Positions 58,415 through 61,923 of a stretch of DNA of 61,923 nt are shown in pieces. The position numbers and the translations under genes are program-made. Position 1 is the stretch's first letter; every line of letters begins with the position of its first letter. Source of the DNA: Phlegmacium glaucopus (Eukaryota > Basidiomycota > Agaricomycetes > Agaricales > Cortinariaceae); contig MU130544.1 of the NCBI GenBank assembly GCA_015039465.1, positions 1 through 61,923 on the forward strand. The letters are read 5' to 3'. The notes beneath the pieces were generated by a model that did no database searches, had not been told where the DNA came from, and was given only the letters and a program-made list of their open reading frames with translations.

Positions 58415-59070
58415 ATATAGATTCCATAAAATAGGGGGTGGATTCCATCAAATGAGGAATGAAATCCATGAAATACAGATGGATTCCATACCTATTCCAT
58501 GGAATATAGAGGGAGTCCATACCCATTTCATACCTGTTCCATGGAATATAGAGATGGAGTCCATACCTATTCCATACCCATTCCATGGAATATACATATG
58601 GAGTCCATACTCATTCCATGGAATATACAGATGGAGTCCATACCCATTCCATGGAATATAGAGATGGAGTCCATACCCATTCTATGGAATATTGAGATGG
58701 AGTCCATACCCATTCCATGGAATATTGAGATGGAGTCCATACCCATTCCATGGCATATAGAGATGGACTCCATACTCATTCCATACCCATTCCATAGAAT
58801 ATAAGGATGGACTCCATACCTATTCCATGGAATATAGGGATAGACTCCAAACTCATTCCATGGAAATATAGATGGATTCCATACCTATTCCACACTCATC
58901 CTGTATATTCCATGGAATGGGTATGGAATAGGTATGAGTACATCTATATGGATTCCACCTGGAATCCATGGTGCCTCTGGAATGAGAAAATGGCTGGGGA
59001 CTCAGCCAAAAGTCATTCCATATGGAATCCATGGAATGGCTGATGGACTCCATGGATTAACCCGGGAAGT
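58415..59070. mobile_element. Remnant hAT-like MITE with 33-bp repeats; left end missing
   Basis: The right end GGGAAGTGTAAAGACCT matches the hAT-like family. Most of the body is a 33-bp minisatellite containing CATTCCATGGAATATAGAGA then TGGAGTCCATACC (58490-58870), about ten copies. The left end has been replaced at the gypsy LTR junction. Confidence 0.65.
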
Positions 59071-59099
59071 GTAAAGACCTTGATTTATGTATGACCATT

Positions 59100-59371
59100 T
59101 TACCCCTAAATATTGATAATAAATAATATTTAATGGTAGCAGTTCTGAGGAGTTCTGAGTACCAGGAATTCCAAGGATTCTGGGTGGATTCTGTGCTAGG
59201 GATTCCTAAGGAATTCCCAAATTCCTGGTATTAATTTCCTTGAGTACCTGGAATCCACCTGGAATCCTCCTGGATTAGGAAGAGCCAGGAATAGAGATTT
59301 CAGAGGAAATTGGCTGGTAGGAAATTCCTACTGGAATCCTCCAGGAAGACATGGGGGAGTGTAAAGACCTC
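59100..59371. mobile_element. Remnant hAT-like MITE, GGAATCC type; right end only
   Basis: It ends CATGGGGGAGTGTAAAGACCT at about 59371 and is full of CTGGAATCC/GGAATTCC motifs. No matching left terminus or target duplication was found. Confidence 0.5.
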
Positions 59372-59760
59372 CAATATTGGGACAATGTAATCAATGTGAA
59401 GAATAGTCTTTGTTTTCATTGAAATTATACCCAAAATTAAATCCAGGTCTCTTAAATGTAATACTATTTGAGTGCTTATAATTTGATCTGAATACCTATT
59501 ATACTTGTAAAATGATGAATTGCTGTTTGTTGATTTGTGATATGTGCATCACATGTGGTAACATGATCACCTCACAGCCTGAATGAAATACAAATTCACA
59601 CCCAGTACATTATGACTATTTTACCTGTGAATAACAACAGCTCAGACTGGGATCTAAGCAATTCCAAGCAGATCTGCTTGGACTAGGATCTGAGTGGTTC
59701 TGCTTGAAACTGCTCAAAATTTACTTGGAATCACTCAGACTTGAATGGCCATTTCACTGG
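59372..59760. other. Non-coding repeat flank
   Basis: AT-rich at first, then CCAAGCAGATCTGCTTGG-type inverted motifs from 59660. These resume at 60665 on the other side of the inserted LTR, so one older element was split by it. Confidence 0.5.
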
Positions 59761-59765
59761 GTTCT

Positions 59766-60650
59766 TGTTAGGGCAACTGTGATGCTGACTTAGTCAAGCT
59801 AGCAGGGGATCCAAAGAGGAAAGGATGGAGATCCCTGCTAGCTGGGGGTATTTAGGTACTAATATGGACATAATGGAGATATAAAATAAATAAAGGAATG
59901 ATACAATAATAATTAATTAATTAATTAAGAAGTGGTGTGATGTGAAAAATAAAAATAAAAGACAGAGCAAACTGGAGGATCAGAGCCGGAACAGAGTTCT
60001 GGAGTAAACTGGTGATGGAAATGGAGTTGGACGGAAGGTCGGAGGTTGTCAGAAAGGCAGGATGTATGGTTCTGAGGTTGAGGTTAGTGCTTGAAAGTCC
60101 TGTTAGGTCCGGTTATTTGGTGCCCAGGGGCTCTAACCAAGACCGAGACCGGTTAGGCTTCATTCCCAAACCCAAAATAACCTAACCGGACCGAAAATAA
60201 CTGACCAAAACCGGTTAGTTGCAGTTACTAACCAGTTAGGACCAAAAAAATGAAAAACCGGTTATAACCGGGCAAGACCATACATATTTCTCTCAATAAA
60301 CATTATTTCCACGCATCGTAGCTTTAAAATGAGCCCAAGAACGCTAAATTTGATGAAGAATTGACAAAGCTATGATAATATTCTTGAAAGTCTACTTTTG
60401 GCCAATATTTTAAAGATTTGACCATAACTCAGTCAGACTTTTAGCGTTTCTCACGTTTTTGGGTGCATTGTGAAGGGGTATAATAGGGTCGTTTATAACC
60501 AGTTATTTTATTTTCAGAATCAACTAACCACTAACTGCGGTCTGGTCTTTTTGCGGTTAGGTCCGGTCCAGTCTTGGTTATTTTCCAGTTAATTAACCGG
60601 ACTTTCAAGCACTAGTTGAGGTTTGGATTGAAATTGGGTGTCCCCTAACA
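59766..60650 (-). mobile_element. Inverted solo LTR of the gypsy family (with nested MITE)
   Basis: Plus-strand ends are TGTTAGGGCAACTG and TCCCCTAACA, with target duplication GTTCT (59761-59765 and 60651-60655). It is related to the LTR at 57674-58414 in opposite orientation. Without the nested MITE it is about 347 bp. Confidence 0.82.
60085..60614. mobile_element. Second-family hAT-like MITE (530 bp)
   Basis: Perfect 16-bp inverted ends TAGTGCTTGAAAGTCC and target duplication GTTGAGGT (60077-60084 and 60615-60622). The interior is rich in ACCGGTTA/TAACCGG words. No coding capacity. Confidence 0.9.
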
Positions 60651-60879
60651 GTTCTCACCAAAAATCCATTCCAAGTGAATCTGAGCAGAATCTGCTTGGA
60701 CTCACATGGAGTCACTTGAAACTGCTCTGTGTGTGGGTGAGAGGTAAAGATATCAAAATTCACCTGCATTTTTCTAAATGAAGTGTAATTCTTTATATCA
60801 AAACATAATGCAACTGAAAGTAAACAAGGCAGAGTACAAATATTTAAATACTTTGATGATTAGACCACTTCAGTCTCAT

Positions 60880-61923
60880 TCTATTCTCTTTCTTGTAGTT
60901 ACAACTTCAAGCTCTACATTGTTAGCTTCCTTCTGCTTTCCCTGATCCCTGTATGTTCTTGCTGGATTTTCCATACTGGTGAGTGTGTCTGGATGTTCTG
61001 TACCATGCAGCTTCTTTTTCATGTTTATAACTCAAACCTCCAGCTGCTCTGCCCCACTCAACCTTCCCTGATCATAGTATGTACTTCCTATATTTTCCAT
61101 ACTAGTGAGGGTGTCTGGATGTTTATGACCAAGCAGTTTCTTCCTCATGTCCATAATTTGAACTTCTAGTTGCTCTGCATCATTCAACCTTCCCTGATCA
61201 CTGTAAGTGCTTGCTATATTTTCCATACTACTGAGGGTGTCTGGATGTTCTGCACCAAGCAGTTTCTTCCTTGAACCTCCAGCTGCTCTGCCTCATTCAA
61301 CCTTCCCTGATCCCCTGTATGTACATGCTATATTTTTCCATACTAGTGAGGGTGTCCAGATGTTCTGCACCAAGCATGTTACAAAAATTTTACCCCCCCC
61401 CCCTTCTTTTCTAAATTCCACTGATACACGCTTGTTATGCACTCTTTTCATCTCCATCTACATGCATTTACCTTTCTCTCTTCATTGTTTCACTGACATA
61501 TGTATGACTCATTGCATGACTCATTTCTATCTTTACCCATGACTCATTGTTTACATGTGACTCACTCTCTTACTATAAATATCATATTTACTCTCTTGTA
61601 TATTCTTTAGCTAGTTCTTGAGAATCTACCTGCTTCTTATTGAAATGACCTCAAACTCTTAAAGACAATACCAAAGAGATTCTTCAGCAACTCTTAAGAG
61701 CTAATCCTAATGTGAAACAAATCTTTGTATGACTGTCTAGAGTCAGAACTATCAAAGCAGCTCCTTCCTCATGTCTGCCTCATTCAACCTTCCTTGATCA
61801 CTGTATGTGTTTGCTAGATTTTCCATACTAGTGAGGGTATCGGGATATTCTGCACCAAGCAGCCTCTTCCTCATGTCCACAACTTGAACCTCCAGCTGCT
61901 CTGCCTCATTCAACCTTCCCTGA
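60880..61923 (-). pseudogene. NLR 3: decayed TPR array, runs off the window
   Basis: Reads the same 42-residue TPR units on the minus strand (DAEQLEVQIMDMRKKLLG, GHKHPDTLTSMENI, STYYDQGRLSGAEQLEV). Frames break repeatedly: stop at 61032, shift near 61275. One unit is split by a solo LTR. Its 3' flank (GAAAGTAAACAAGGC, GATGATTAGACCACTTCAGT) matches those of NLR 1 and NLR 2. Units here use LNDAEQ and SMENI variants, so this copy is the most diverged of the three. The NB-ARC part would lie beyond the window. Confidence 0.75.
61377..61754. mobile_element. Solo LTR (378 bp) inside the NLR 3 TPR array
   Basis: TGTTACAAAAATTT...AACTATCA with target duplication AAGCA (61372-61376 and 61755-61759). 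It contains a C10 tract, four GACTCA words and CTATAAAT near 61575. Confidence 0.82.

Noticed and set aside
58452..59053. Repetitive protein frames on both strands
   Set aside because: Product of a 33-bp minisatellite open in several frames. No start context or domain.

Overview
The window reads as nuclear DNA of a basidiomycete fungus, most likely an agaricomycete. Evidence: many short GT-AG introns, an NB-ARC/TPR receptor family of the type expanded in mushrooms, compact housekeeping genes (SF3b subunit 2, a TFIIIC WD40 subunit), and several transposon classes. No species can be named from the sequence. No rRNA, functional tRNA or CRISPR array was seen.

Layout. 1-5.3 kb: low-complexity and coiled-coil genes of unknown function, one broken by nonsense codons and one with a 435-bp intron full of short repeats. 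5.3-5.7 kb: an LTR-like sequence. 5.97-9.22 kb: NLR-like gene 1 (minus). 9.7-12.9 kb: a decayed, 5'-truncated copy of an arrestin-domain gene. 13.2-18.2 kb: a tyrosine-recombinase (Ngaro/DIRS-like) retrotransposon with spliced gag, RT-RNase H and recombinase ORFs. 18.5-22 kb: a protein-kinase-like gene split by a 1,642-bp foldback hAT-like element. 23-26.6 kb: the fuller arrestin-domain gene. 26.6-28.8 kb: SF3b subunit 2. 29.3-34 kb: a TFIIIC subunit and a divergently transcribed MDR oxidoreductase. 34.9-38.2 kb: NLR-like gene 2. 39.4-43.2 kb: second copy of the TFIIIC/MDR pair, with the TFIIIC copy truncated. 43.4-46.7 kb: a PIF/Harbinger transposon. 47-60.6 kb: a repeat-dense stretch holding a 5'-truncated Ty3/gypsy chromovirus, nested solo LTRs, hAT-like MITEs, a large palindrome and minisatellites. 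60.9 kb to the end: a third, decayed NLR TPR array.

The locus grew by three duplications (NLR, arrestin, TFIIIC/MDR) and by nested transposition. Target-site duplications and one paralogous empty site let the insertion order be read directly. The most distinctive system is a set of non-autonomous hAT-like elements. They share termini of the form CAGTNNTTTACA(G/C)T(C/G)CCCCA and make 8-bp target duplications, but their inverted arms are built from quite different short motif arrays.
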